Shown piece after piece: positions 49,800 to 61,870 of a stretch of 64,000 nucleotides of DNA. This stretch comes from Rhyacophila brunnea (lineage: Eukaryota > Arthropoda > Insecta > Trichoptera > Rhyacophilidae). Every line of letters begins with the position of its first letter. Positions within the stretch are counted from its first letter, which is position 1. The notes beneath the pieces were generated by a model. That model was not told the origin of the DNA. It made no database searches and saw only the letters and a list, made by a program, of their open reading frames with translations. The DNA lies in contig JAGYXB010000825.1 of assembly GCA_022495005.1 (NCBI GenBank), positions 6,510,001 to 6,574,000 on the forward strand, written 5' to 3'. The position numbers and the translations under genes are program-made.

Positions 49800-50002
49800 C
49801 TTCTTCTTGGTCGTACACTCATGGCTGAGGATCGTGACCATATTTGAATTTCGTCATCCTTTGAGCGACCAAGACTTTCCATCCTTTTCCATCTTCCGCT
49901 TCTCTCAGGGCAGAATGGATGGTGCCCCCAGTCAGCTCTTTCACTTGGTCGCTCCAGCGCGCAGACACTCTTCCTCTGCTTCGCCTTCCCTGGAGGCCAC
50001 CC
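49800..50002 (-). mobile_element. 5'-truncated LINE tail with 8-bp duplication
   Basis: A 203-bp minus-strand fragment ending in an AAGAAGAAG tail, flanked by AAGCATTT on both sides (49792-49799 and 50003-50010). It is a severely truncated but clean retrotransposition product of a LINE different from that at 25166. Confidence 0.85.
49819..50002 (-). pseudogene. LINE ORF C-terminal 60 residues
   Basis: The minus strand reads GRRSRGRVSARWSDQVKELT, then HSALREAEDGKGWKVLVAQR, and ends FKYGHDPQP with a stop at 49819. The order GRR-x-RGR-x-x-x-RW-x-DQ, then A-x-x-R-x-x-W, then HDPQP is a familiar end of LINE reverse-transcriptase proteins. The frame is open for its whole length, and truncation removed everything upstream. 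Confidence 0.85.
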
Positions 50003-50010
50003 AAGCATTT

Positions 50011-51004
50011 AAACTATATAAAACGGAGAGAGGCACGGGAGGGTTCCCAAAAGTTGAAAATAATTTTAACACCTGCGAAAAAAAATCGCCATCATTCAAC
50101 TTGTCGGCGTGACGTTTTACCTTAAATTTCCGGTTCAATCGTGGCTTGGGCCCCGGCGAGTTTTTAAAGAAGCTTGCGAATCCTTGCGCGCGAGTAATTG
50201 ACCGCGGTACCAATAATAGGAACTTACTCTGTTTCCTAGCCAGAGTCATTATCTATCAAATTTTAGTCTTAAAACTTGTTAAATGAATTTAAAATCTTAG
50301 TTACTGATTATTTTATTTATTATTAATAATTATAAAATCCTTTAGTATGTAGATTATCCAGATTCTAGATAAAGATTGTCTTGGCTACGACGTCGCAAAA
50401 ATGCATGAAAAATAACCAAAACGTTTGTTGGGAAAGGCTGTCTCAGTATAAAGAGAAGTTTACAGCAATTTGCTCCAACTAAAATTTCCAATAGAAGACG
50501 TCCAATTTGAAGAGATTCGCGACAACCATGAGATGGTTGAGGCTGTTGCTCGCAAAAACCTGTTCCACCAACAATCTCAGTTTGGACGCTAGAACGAGGA
50601 GTAAGAATTTACTTAACAACGACAAGAAAATAATAATAGCACCAGCGTAAAAAAAAAAACTTCAAGCAAATAGAAAGGCCGGGCGGGACCGCATTCTTAT
50701 TGATTTCACATTCGTAATATGTATACGCAAACAAACGATCAGTTATTAGTAGACAATATTTTTATTATTATCAGATATTGAATTGTATTACGTTGATAGG
50801 TGTGTACCTATTGTTTGTTGATTGATGAATGGTCACAGAATTATAAATTTGAATGAACAACTTCTGAATATTTGCGTATGGGTGGTACATACATACTATG
50901 CTGAAAACGTGATTACAAAATAATATTGAACTTCTAGGAAAAGGGAAGTACTTAAAACGACCTTTAAATATTACAGCACATATCAGCATCACTAATGTAC
51001 AAAA
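50011..51004. other. Non-coding, nothing recognised
   Basis: No coding or repeat signal that I can support. Confidence 0.5.
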
Positions 51005-51125
51005 CGGCTCTCGTGGTGCAGTGCATCCACGTTCCACCCGAGAAGTTCTGGGTTCGTTTCCGATGAGGACACATTATTTAGATATGTGATTTTCTCAAAG
51101 CCTGTGTGTTTGTGATTGTTCAAAA
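51005..51125 (+). mobile_element. SINE-like tRNA-related sequence
   Basis: GGCTCTCGTGGTGCAGTGC (box A-like) and CTGGGTTCGTTTCCGATGAG (box B-like) are spaced as in a tRNA head, followed by a non-tRNA body. It is distinct from the family at 21391 and 46820. There is only one copy here, so the boundary is approximate. Confidence 0.5.
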
Positions 51126-51204
51126 TTACTAACAACCACCGTATGCGAAAAAGCAATGACATGGTTATTAATAATTCAAAAAATTCAATATCTTCCTTCC
51201 TGGC

Positions 51205-51810
51205 ACTACAACTCTATGTGTGTATTAGCCTCCTTCAGCATTTGTCTCCATCCAAGTCTGTCCAAAGCCAATTCTTTCCAGTTTAGGACGCCCAAGTTAT
51301 TTAATCCAACTCTAAACTATATCTCCATTTTGTATGAAGTCAACCAAGTCTCTGTTTGCCTTCCGGCTTCCCGAATGTAAGTTGCTTTATCACGCGAGAC
51401 TCGTCCACCCTGTGTATATGGCCCGGCCATCTAAGACGGCCCAATCTGATGGACTGTACAATGTGCGGACCCTCCTACAAAGCGTACAGCTAGTAATTGT
51501 ATCTTGGTCTCCACCCCAACAGTGTGTCATTGATGGGTCCGAAGATACCACGCAACATGCCCCGTTCAAATGATCCCAACACTCTTTCAATTAATTACTT
51601 TTTTAGTTTTAGCTACTTTTAGTCATGCACCAGGTCTCCGAGCCATACGTCATGACAACCGGTCATATTAGTGTTTTGTACAAGATGCATTTCAAGTGTT
51701 GGTTCATTGCCTTGGAACGTAATATCTTCATTACTTTACTAGCACAATATTCTTCTTTTAATTTCGATTTCTATGCTACTCTCACTGTTAATCTTGTTTT
51801 AATATAGCAA
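51205..51810 (-). pseudogene. RTE-type LINE 3' half relic
   Basis: Collinear blocks on the minus strand, in order: an IEIEIKRRI segment, CILYKTLI, VVMTYGSETWCMT, ERGMLRGIFGPIND, LYAL then EGPHIV, LGRLRWPGHIHRVDESRVIK, GKPEGKQRLG, LNWKELALDRLGWRQMLKEA and a stop after NTHIEL. This order matches the thumb and C-terminal region of RTE-type reverse transcriptases. Stops and frameshifts break it in several places. The catalytic YADD lies upstream of what remains. Confidence 0.8.
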
Positions 51811-51847
51811 TAAAAATACCATACAACCATTCAAGAAATGCCACCAG

Positions 51848-51925
51848 TTCAACGCTCGCATTCTGACAGTACTCATTTACGGTAGCGAGTCATGGAATTT
51901 TACAATGGATCAGAGCGATCATATT
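51848..51925 (+). pseudogene. LINE thumb-region scrap, plus strand
   Basis: The plus-strand frame FNARILTVLIYGSESWNFTM matches the VLxYGSExW block after the reverse transcriptase palm. It is head-to-head with the minus-strand relic at 51205-51810 and encodes the same segment with different residues, so it derives from a separate insertion. Confidence 0.6.
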
Positions 51926-53482
51926 ATGCTGAGCTTGGGAGGATACTGACTGGATGTGCGGGTGGTATGAGTTTGATAGTAACATGGACATTAGAGAACA
52001 GGCCATGCAGCGTCTCGTCACATGTATGGTGAATATGTGACCCACTCGGTCACGTGCTACGGATGCTTCAAGAGATTCTCAATGCGGCCTGCCACCTCTT
52101 CGGGAATGTATACGGCAGAGTTGGCACCACTTGATAAGGAGGGGGCGTCTGATATCTATACCTACGCGCCACTCAATGAGCGGACATGGGCCAAGAATCA
52201 AGAAGGATATTGATAACTATAGAAAACAAAATATCTTCTGTGCTGGTAGTATTGTTTGTACATACAATGCAAATAGCGACCTGCTAACTTGGGATTTTAC
52301 GTAAGTGTTCATGCGAATCCGTGATATAGCCTTTTAATCGGTAGAGCTAATTTTATGCATTTTTAAATTACCAATAGTCCCGTTTTGACCAGAACTACTG
52401 TAGAATGTCCTGTCCAGGACCACGATGTTTCTTCACAAATTGTAATAAACACAAATAATATAATATAACTTTGAATTTTTTGAAATGGATCTATGACTCA
52501 GTTATTGTTAATAACTGCATACTGATATTTACGCATATTCAATTGAAGAGAATAATATCAACCCAAATTAAAACAAAAAAATGATATTATGTAATACTAA
52601 AAAGGCATTAGATAAGTCTGAAAGTTACATTATGAACTGTTTCCCCTTTAGGTATAGTTAAACTATACATAATTGTGATAACATATTTTAATATTGATGA
52701 AAGCAAAATATAGAATGCGCAATAATTAAATGACTAAAAACCATTAAGAGATTCAGTGAACCCATGCATACATGCGGACAGAGGTTAAAGTAACTTTCTC
52801 GAAAGGACAGGAAATGTTGTCTGAAGGACTGACTATGTAAGGATTTCTTTGGCGTGCATTCAACGTCTTATTTAGGCACAGGAATGACATTGTAAATTGA
52901 AATCTCCAGCGTACAATGCTAATCTCCAAATGCACACAAACAGTTGTGTCGTCAGCTGAATGCTAAATCATTAAGCACAATATAATTATAATGGTATTCG
53001 TGCCTAAATTGATATAATATAATGAAATTGGTCATCTCCACGACATTGTAAAATAATATCCTTCAGATTTCCAAAATAAAAATAAGGAAAAAACAGAACA
53101 ATAAGTACTAAGCCATCATAAACAGTGTAAGTGACCTTGGTCCAACCCTATTTTCCATTGAATTAAGTACATTATAATATGTAAGTATACACTTAACATG
53201 AGAATGCAATATTTACCCGCATAATCGTGTCATTGACAGGGTGTAAAAACTGTAGATGTAAATATGTAGCTGTTATTCTAATTATATTTAAATTTGGTAT
53301 TACGTCAAACTAGTACTTAGCTAAGTTTAGTTTTTTTTTTTATATGGAAACACATTTGATTAGTAAACACAGAACTATTTTTATGGAAGTTTATTGTCTC
53401 GTCCAGGGTCTCCAGGCTGCCGCAGCAATCCGGTTGGGAATACATGAAAGCTCCTGTTAAGCCCGGTGGAAAGTAGGAGTGT
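51926..53482. other. Non-coding, possible LINE debris at start
   Basis: The first 300 bp may continue the plus-strand LINE relic, but I cannot support specific blocks. The rest shows no gene. Confidence 0.4.
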
Positions 53483-53933
53483 GTATTAGAACGGAGCTCG
53501 GAGCAGAAGCACTGAGTAGTGGAGCAATGGGGATTTACCCGGAGCAGAATCGGAGCCGGAGCACCGAAAATTTGTAGTTTTTTTTATTAATAAATTTTCG
53601 TCCTAAAATCCAATAAAAATATTATATTTGACACTTTGCAACACTGGAATTATTTGAAATACGGCAACACTGACGAGTGATAAATAACCTTACTTTTTTG
53701 ACAGAAGAGGCAGATAATGAAAGACGATTTGCTGTCGGTAATTTTGTTTAATAAAATTAATAATGAAAAGGACGAATAATAAACATTACTTATTTCAAAG
53801 CTACTTAATTTTAATTTTTTTAACATTTGTATACATAGAATACCTATTAAAAAATTTACCCGGAGCGGAGCTGGAGGAAGTATTAGGTCCCGTAGCGGAA
53901 CTACTTAAAAAAAGAGCCCGCCCCAACCCTCTG
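53483..53933. mobile_element. hAT MITE with GGAGC subterminal repeats, copy 2
   Basis: Homologous along its length to 35178-35650, including the shared interior AAATTTTCGTCCTAAAATCC and ACGGCAACACTG. The right end CCCCAACCCTCTG is intact; the left end is eroded (GAACGGAGCTCGGAGC remains). The target duplication is not resolved. Confidence 0.75.
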
Positions 53934-54688
53934 AGCGAGAACGTATTGTTGCATTAATACATGTTTATCATTCAAAAGTCTTTGTTAAAAATAATTTAGC
54001 AAACAATATACCCATGTTCTTGTGATGTTGTCTATCATGGCCAGAACCAAAGAGAAAACATTCTACTAAAAAGTAAAACGATGAGTTTGACAAAAAACCA
54101 ACCGTCACTTTTATGCAAAATTTATTCGTGAAGTAAAAATGGCGATTGTTAAAAACCACTACATATTTTACTTTTTCCTCCGTCTGGGAAATTAATATCA
54201 TTTGAATGGATGACGTTATTGTTCTAATTATAATGAAATTTAGCCAACGACCATTCTAGCGTAGCTATAATACCTAGTCAGCCAGCTGAATTTTTATGCA
54301 GGGTCGTCCAACTTAAAGAATTGGGTACCTACCTACTTGTAATTATTGGGCATATAAAAATTGCAAAATGTTGGGTATTTTTAAATTTAACTCGTGAAAG
54401 ATAGTATTTCTTTAAAGCTGGCGACTAACTTGATAAATTCCATGTAATTATAACATTCGCGGCGAGATTATTGCAACTCGACGAATGCTCACTTTGAGAG
54501 CTGTTCGATTGTGCTTCATTTTCAGTCGAACGTATGGACCTGTAACCTGGTAGGTACTGACTTGTATATTGTAACACACAAACTAAATGGATTCGCGAAA
54601 AACCTTTAAGAATCCAATTTTCTTACTTTCCACTATTTCTACTCCAAAGACTGCAAACGAGCTCCATAATGATGTAAAAATGTCAATA
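53934..54688. other. Non-coding, nothing recognised
   Basis: No coding or repeat signal that I can support. Confidence 0.5.
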
Positions 54689-55079
54689 ATAATTACAAGA
54701 TTTTAAATTTTCTGTTGAATTATTATGCTCAATATGCTCAAACTTGTACTTGATATGAAGTAAATAAAAAACAAACAAATATAGAAAATAATGTCATTTT
54801 AATTTCCATAGTAACGCACGTATATATTAATAATTTAGTTGCTAGGACCACCCACTTAGCAACCAATAACAGTGGATTGGATTACGGAATTCTTCAGAAA
54901 TAACTTTTCATACAAAACAGAATAAACTGAAAATGAATTCAATTCTACTTAAAGATGGCTAAAAGTCTCAAATGTCTAGCTAGTCGGGAAGTTAGATAAA
55001 AATCGATTGCAAGATGTGTACTGGATAAACAACCACCGGACAAATAAGAATACGAGCTAATAAAAATGTTGTAAAATAG
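54689..55079 (-). repeat. Five-copy dispersed element, copy E
   Basis: The shortest copy, in inverted orientation, from ATAATTACAAGAT to TGTTGTAAAATAG. It lacks the AGAATATATCAGAACACGA block and part of the left region, so it is internally deleted. Confidence 0.72.
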
Positions 55080-56697
55080 CACAGTGGGTATAATACTATA
55101 CTTAGTCTTCATGAAATTGAATAATGTGGAAGAAATATTACAAATATTAAGTATACTATGCGAAGGGTGCCGGACGAAATCCCGAATAATCATTTCAATG
55201 AGTGCCCTTGTAACATCTACATATTATATTGAAGGTCTCTAGACAACTTGTCATTTCCGACTCGACATTGTCTGTAATCTAAACAAGAGCATATACAATA
55301 ACGTGTCAGTTGTAGAATTGTGTAAAACGTCCACAGATACAAGCTGTTTTAATTGTGTATTATGAAAAAAGTACTAAAACCGAAAAGTTATTTTTGACTT
55401 ATACTTAATTCGTTAGTTAAATTATTGACATTTAAATAATACGTAACAAAAGTATTATATTATGCGGTCCGCGAGTTGATGCGACAGGCGCATACTCGGC
55501 CAATGCAGCTAGGCTAAAAACACTTTCACCAAAAAAGGTGTAAATAATTGAAAAGAAATATTTTTTGGCGGAAAAAAAACAAAACGCGAGATAACAAACG
55601 GCGGCGAAGAAATGTAGCGGCCGTGGGAAAAATCTACGGTCGAGTTAACATCACGCGACCTCTCTTTCTTTCTGCTCGCAAACATAACAAAGCCACAGCG
55701 ATGTATCAATGACAGTTCTTGCAGGGCATCCTTTCTACGTTGATAAATTACTCGCAGGCTTACTATTAATACTATTAGTATGTAGGTATTGCGTTTTCAA
55801 AACTAAATCAACGGCGCGCTCGGATTAATGTTACAGTAACTAACAACAAAAAAAACTCTGTGTACATGACTATGATATTCCCTATAACATTATAATGAGT
55901 TAATGACCATGCACCAAACGATCGGACTGTCAGTACGGTGCAGAGATAGTACAGAATGGTCTAGAATTTGTCTATGACTTTATTTACCTGACCTAATCTT
56001 TAACCTATTTCGTGGGTCTCTACTGCTCTTGAAATATTTTGCCTGTTATCGCGAGGATGGTTACCAATCCTGGTGTCCTAAAGAATTTGAATTTACATGC
56101 GCCTATCTACCTACGTGGTCGCAGCCATGATTTATTCTGGATCGAAACCGTTTCCTCGTGGCAAGCCTATCAAGCACCATTAGCGAGGGATGCAAGACTA
56201 ATCAATACGCTTCCCAAAGACGTAGACATTTTCGGTGACGTGCTATGTATTTTTTATTCGAAATTTTATTTTTCTGTATAAAATTGTACTTATGTTTTAC
56301 TATTATTATCTATTATTATTATATAATATATTCTCTCTTCTCTCTTGCGAGGGCAATATTTGTTATAATGTAAATCTCACGCTGTGAAGGCCTTGAATTT
56401 AGATTTTTCATGTCCACAATGTTTTGTTTTCTTAAATAAATAAATAAACCAAAAATAGTTGTGAACCTAAACTCATTAGGCGAATATAGATTAAAAAAAA
56501 TGCCGCACTGTCTAGGATAAATGGGGAAAAGTAAGATAATAACTAGACAACTAAAAATATCGATAATCTTCTCTATAATTATATGCCTTTACGGTGTGGA
56601 AATATGAACACTGAAGGCAATGCGGCTAGACGCTTTTTAGATGAGGTACTAACTAGACGAAGATGCTAATTTTATGAACAACTAAGCGCACGAACGC
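55080..56697. other. Non-coding, nothing recognised
   Basis: No coding or repeat signal that I can support. Confidence 0.5.
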
Positions 56698-57006
56698 TTG
56701 TGTGAAAGACGCATACTAGGTTTATTTGGCAATATCCACAGAAGCGCTGATAATCTTCAGAGGTTGGTAGGTTTATTTGGCAATATCCACAGAAGCGCTG
56801 ATAATCTTCAGAGGTTGGTAGTAAGGACGATGAGTGCAGGGAAGGGTTCCAACACACTCAACTGGAGTGACCGAGTGAAGGCCGCCACGAAAAAAATGCT
56901 GAGTGGAGGAGATGGTGGAGAATCCTTGATGGTAACGGAGCTGTATCCGGCTGTGGAGATAGCGAGCCTCGGCAGCAATAATAACTACAACGAAGAAAAT
57001 AAATAA
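56698..57006 (+). pseudogene. Probable LINE C-terminal relic with duplicated segment
   Basis: An open frame of about 102 codons. GLFGNIHRSADNLQRLV resembles the LRWxGHIxRxxD...RxV block in LINE C-terminal regions and is present twice in tandem because of a perfect 51-bp DNA duplication that keeps frame. WSDRVKAATKKML and a tail ending in a stop at 57006 follow. No reverse transcriptase core is visible. The assignment rests on one short block, so an unrelated small frame cannot be excluded. Confidence 0.4.
56719..56820. repeat. Perfect 51-bp tandem duplication
   Basis: 56719-56769 and 56770-56820 are identical. The length is a multiple of three, so the surrounding open frame continues with 17 residues repeated. 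Absence of any difference indicates a very recent event or an assembly artefact. Confidence 0.95.
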
Positions 57007-57714
57007 TGTTCACGACTGATTTCAGAGGTCTTCAGAAAGTTTGTTGGTCCAATCTGTGAAAATGTAGCATGACACCGTCGGTTTAATAGCGAACTTTAGA
57101 ATATTTGTTATGAGCTGAATGTCGTGAAGTTTATATTGACCCAAAGACCCCGTAATAAGCACCCATAATGAACGATTCATCGCCGTTGTAGGCCTTAACG
57201 TGGACAAAGCCAGAGTGATGACGACTCCGGAGGCTGGACTTTGTCGAGAAGGATCGTCCGAAAGCATCGTCTCCATGTAACATCCGCGACAAAATTTTGT
57301 TCTCACACATCATGCATGAGCAACAAAATAAACAAAACGTAATTGACATAATTTAACACGCAACTGTCACACGAATCCGTCACAGTGATGATTATCACCG
57401 AAACAAAGTGTAAGTGTGGTCGTTTCCCGTGCCTACTGGTTGACCCCAGGAAAGAGAGCGAAAGTCAATTAGTAGGCGGGAGCCATATAAATTTCAACAA
57501 AATACTTAACATTTAAAAGTAAACTGCACCGACGCATTTGAATTGCACGCTTTTGAGCGTCTAGGACACAAAACGAAGCGTTTTATTGCACAATAATTGT
57601 GTTGAATTGAAGTTTTTGGCACATCCGCCGTTTAATTGAACAAAAGTAGCATCATATCTATAAATTGCTGGTGAGTATAAAATGATGCAGTATGTATGAC
57701 AAGGGTACCCAACC
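57007..57714. other. Non-coding, nothing recognised
   Basis: Open frames on the minus strand near 57022-57349 have no recognised domain. Confidence 0.45.
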
Positions 57715-57770
57715 TTTTTGAGGGTGAAACTACTTTTTTATCTTAATTTTCATGGCGATCTGCTTCTAAT
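57701..57770. mobile_element. hAT-like single end
   Basis: CAAGGGTACCCAACCTTTTT, followed by GGCGATCTGCTTCTAATAAG, resembles the left terminus of common hAT families. No partner end or duplication was found. Confidence 0.35.
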
Positions 57771-58167
57771 AAGAATCATATAAGAATTTTTGTTCTTAAA
57801 AATATTGATTTTAAAAGGCAAAATATCGTTAAGCAAAAAATAAAATAATTTTACGTAATATTTTCGTATTATTTTTAGATATGGAAAAGCAAGGGAGAAT
57901 AAAAAATCTCCATGCAGTTTTTCATTAATACCTACAAATATAATACTTAAATATTTAAATTCTAATGGATTCAAGTTTTGTACTATTCCATATGAGTCGT
58001 TTTTTGCGACCCGGGTTTCACCTTTCGGCATCTTTAGGCACTATGCGCACTCACCAATGGGAAATACACACTGACAACGAATACAGTTAATTTTAACTTG
58101 TATAATAAATAATTAATACAGTAACGTATGTAACAACTTTATTACCTACCTATGAAGTCAACGAACA

Positions 58168-58412
58168 AACTATTCTAACTCACATTTGATTTTTTTTAGA
58201 AGGGAGTTCTTTGAAACAACCTACTTAAATTATTTATTTAAATAAATCAATTAAAAAAATCATAATTTGTCGATAAACTGCTGATGATAAATGTGGTATA
58301 AGTTTATAAATATAGGTAATAAATAACTTAACTATGCAGTTTCCAAAAACACTTTTGTAAAATATTTCAAATTTGAGTTAGAATAGTTCTGCATTCAGCT
58401 GACGAAATAAAA
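58168..58412. mobile_element. MITE with GCAGAATTATTCTAACT ends, copy 2
   Basis: An inverted copy of 38664-38921, sharing the end GTTAGAATAGTTCTGCATTC and the interior AAGGGAGTTCTTTGAAACAA. Its left arm is shortened to AACTATTCTAACTCAC. Confidence 0.65.
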
Positions 58413-58711
58413 AAATATATATAACAGGATAGGTAATAAAGTGTTTAATTACTTAAATGTATTTTTGAACTTATACTCCGTCCTCATCATAGAATTGAGA
58501 TGTCATTAATTCATTTGATTGCATTCCATTTTACCATAATTATTATCTCCCTACCAGTGGCTTGCGAGCTATATAAGATAGTGCTGTAGATGAGAAGCAT
58601 CCCCAGAAATATTCAATAATTATAACAAAATAATATTATTTACTGGACAATTGTATAGTACATTTTACATAACCAAGTAAGCTTCTTCTAAATCCTCCAA
58701 TTACTGATTAT

Positions 58712-59811
58712 CCAATATATAAAAATTAATATTTGTGTGTTTGTTTGTTCGTATTTAATGCGCAGCCATACCGTTCATCCGATTGCGATAAAACTTTGTA
58801 AACTTATTGCTTGCACTTGCGGGAAGAGTATAGGCTATACTAATATATAAAAATGAATGTCTGTTTGTCTGTATGTCTGTCTGTCTGTGTGTCTGTCCCG
58901 TATGCGTTCCTATACCATTCATCCGATTGCAATGAAATTTTGGTAAGTGGTTGCATGCACACCCGCGAAGATTTCTGAATTTGTACAACCATCTTCTTCT
59001 TCTTCTTCTTCATTATATTTTCTTTTATTCGTATGGTTCCTATACCATTCATCCGATTGCGATGAAACATTCGTCAGTTGTTGTGGTAACACCCGCAATG
59101 GTTTTTGAATAAGTATAACTATCTTCTTCTTCTTCTATTTGTATGCGGTTCTATTCCATTCATCCGATTGCAATAAAATTTTCGTCAGTAATTGTGCCAA
59201 CACCCGCGAAGGTTTCTTCTATTCTATCTTCTATTCGTATGCGTTCCTATACCAATCATCCGATTGCAATGAAATTTTGATCACTGTGAAGTGTTGTGCT
59301 CACGCCGCAAAGGTTTCTGAATTGTTACAACTATTTTCTTTTTCTTCTATTCTATCTTCTTCTATTTGTATGCGTTCTTATACCATTCATCCGATTGCGA
59401 TGAAATTTTGACCAGTTGTTGTTAGCACGCCCGCGAAGAGTTCTAAATTAGTACAACCATCTTCTTCTTCTTCTATTCGTATGCGTTCCTATACCATTCA
59501 TCCGATTGCAATGAAAATTTGAAGGTTTCTAAATTATTATTATATAACATACAAAGTTTGTTGTTTGTTTGTTCCATCCAATTTTGATTTTTTTTTACTA
59601 CATATTAATAACATTAATAACGTTTTCATATTTTGGATTCGATTTTAATTTAGTGTTCTTATGTTTGACCTTTACTCCTATTAGAATTATTTTCATATTG
59701 CCATATTGTATTACACAGATATTTTAATATTAAAAAAATAATTACCTCTTATTATTTTTACATAAATATAACCATGAAGCGACCCTGTGCGAAGCCGGGT
59801 CCTTCAGCTAG
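58712..59811. mobile_element. Helitron-like element
   Basis: The right end reads GACCC-TGTGCGAAGCC-GGGTC, a 5-bp stem hairpin at 59781-59801, followed 6 nt later by CTAG and a T. Helitrons end in CTRR after a short hairpin, insert between A and T, and make no target duplication. The left part contains two ATATATAAAAAT-type starts, at about 58717 and 58841. The interior is a tandem array. No Rep/helicase gene is present, so it is non-autonomous. Confidence 0.65.
58766..59540. repeat. Minisatellite array of ~115-bp units
   Basis: Seven imperfect units are each marked by ACCATTCATCCGATTGC, near 58769, 58914, 59041, 59152, 59249, 59381 and 59491. Each is followed by AATGAAATTTTG-like sequence, a CACCCGCGAAGG word and a CTTCTTCTTCTT tract. 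The last unit is truncated. Confidence 0.85.
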
Positions 59812-60383
59812 TATTGTAATAAATTCTAATGGATTTAAGATGCCATCAAGTACCTTCGGTCGATAGTATTAATATTATATTGTAATATTATATTGCTTGA
59901 CACTTTTACGGTTTGTTGGTATTGGTTACGATATACTATACATCATATTGTCAATATGTTTAGATTATCTCAAAGCGACCACTCCGCAATACTACACACT
60001 AATTCATCGGCTGCTCGCCATGGTTTAATTAATTACAAAACCCTGAGTAGATAATGTCTAGCAAATATTTTATATTATATTATTTATTTTTCCAACAGCA
60101 TCCCTACGAGAAAAAAATACGGGACACCTCTACTCATAGACTATATATCTACTACATATAATATTAAATTTCACAATTTTACGTTGTTTAGTCGACGGCT
60201 ATTTTGATATAACTAATAAGAATATAACCGGTAATATTATATAGTTTTGACAGTGGTGTTACAGCAGAAATAGGTTCTTATTTTAATTATCTCTACAAAC
60301 CAGTGTGAATTTTGGAAACCTAAATGATAAATGGCTCTAAGCCATTTGGTAAACTTATTATGTTCATACGTTTGGATCAATAC
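59812..60383. other. Non-coding, nothing recognised
   Basis: No coding or repeat signal that I can support. Confidence 0.5.
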
Positions 60384-61026
60384 CAGCGTTGCCAATTTAG
60401 CGTTTTTTCTTAGCAGGTCTAGCATATTTAGATAGGCATCTAGCTTGTGGCATTTTTATTAGCGTTTTTTGATGCCTCCAACACCTTTAAATGTGTTGAG
60501 AAAACTCTACATATTTAGTTTATTTATTTTCATACGCATCAAATTTCTGACAATCAGATAGATACCCAATACAGGAAGGTCGGTACCTATTTTAGGAAAC
60601 AATTTCATGCATTATTTAATGTTGTTTTATCTTATTCCGAATCTCCGCGTATATAAAATAATAATTAACAATAATTATTCATCTTAACGGTATGTTATTC
60701 TCTATGACTGTCCTACAAGAAATAAGCTCTCGTCTTCAAACATGAAACGAAACTTTAACGCCGTCAACACAATATGTATAGGTATTATTTGTTGTCAATT
60801 TTTAGATATATTTCTCTTAAAATGTGCGTTTTTACACGAATCAACATTTCTTCGATTTTTGCACTTATTTCGATACGCGAAAGCAAAGGTATTGACTTCG
60901 TTCTTGGTAGTGTAAGTAAATTTACTTGCAATTTTATTTTGAAAAAACCTAGCTTTTTTTCCTGCCAAATAGCTTGTTTTCATACCCCGTCTGGCATGAT
61001 TTTGTCAACTACAGTTGGCAACACTG
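60384..61026. mobile_element. Possible hAT-like element
   Basis: The ends are CAGCGTTGCCAATTTAG and, complemented on the right, CAGTGTTGCCAACTGTAG. The flanks ATCAATAC and ATTCAAAC agree at 5 of 8 positions. No transposase is recognised inside. A plus-strand frame at 60774-61076 runs past the right end and is probably chance. Confidence 0.45.
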
Positions 61027-61868
61027 ATTCAAACACACATTTAAAATACAAAAAAAATGCTTGTCGCGGGATTTGATGCTTGGCTTATGAAACGGAGTTT
61101 TTGCCAATCGACAACGGTGGGTGCTAGAGTAAAATACTCATCGTTGGTATTGCTAAGTACTAATACCTACGACGAATAAATTAAATGAAAATCTGAACTG
61201 GTTTCGTTCTGTAATAATGACACTATCAGCTGATACAAAAATACATATCAGATCTCTCATTCGATACCAAGGGCATAGGTTTGAAGCTCGCAGTTTCTTC
61301 TGCAATGAGTGATGGGTGCGGAATAAAAAAAAATGTTGTTTCACAAACAAAAAACAGTCATTAGAGCGGAAGAAAAAATCGCCATGTTGGCTGCATCACT
61401 CACAAAACATCGCCATTAATTGAGATTGAGCGGGCAGGCGGTATTCAAAACTGTTATTAAATAATCATAAACATTTTCAAGAGATATATATAAAAAAAAC
61501 ACATAAGAGAATTCAACTGGATCATTTCGCGTGAAAAAAGTCCTCGTCATAATGGGCTTAATATAGCTGGGTCATCGTATCGTTACGAACAATCCAAAAG
61601 AAACATCTAACTTTGCAAGTTGTCTATAAACTATCATTTCCCATTGTAAGATTAACAATTAACAAATAATACTATCGACTCAATGACGAAATGTGAATAT
61701 AAATTATTCGAAGTGATTTATTTGACTCGGGCTGTGGCTGTCATTCATTAAAGTCACTAAAGATTATTCAAATGGAATAGTACAATAACCAAATCAATTA
61801 CAATTGATAATTAATACCTTCGGACGATATTTCGATATGGTTATATTATATTAAAAGAAAAAGTAATA
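61027..61868. other. Non-coding, nothing recognised
   Basis: No coding or repeat signal that I can support. Confidence 0.5.
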
Positions 61869-61870
61869 TA

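Noticed and set aside
58766..59540. Array with regular spacing considered as a CRISPR-like array
   Set aside because: The whole ~115-bp unit repeats, not short repeats with unique spacers, and the context is an insect Helitron-like element.
60774..61076. A 100-codon open frame overlapping a possible hAT-like element
   Set aside because: It runs across the element's right end and shows no transposase motif.
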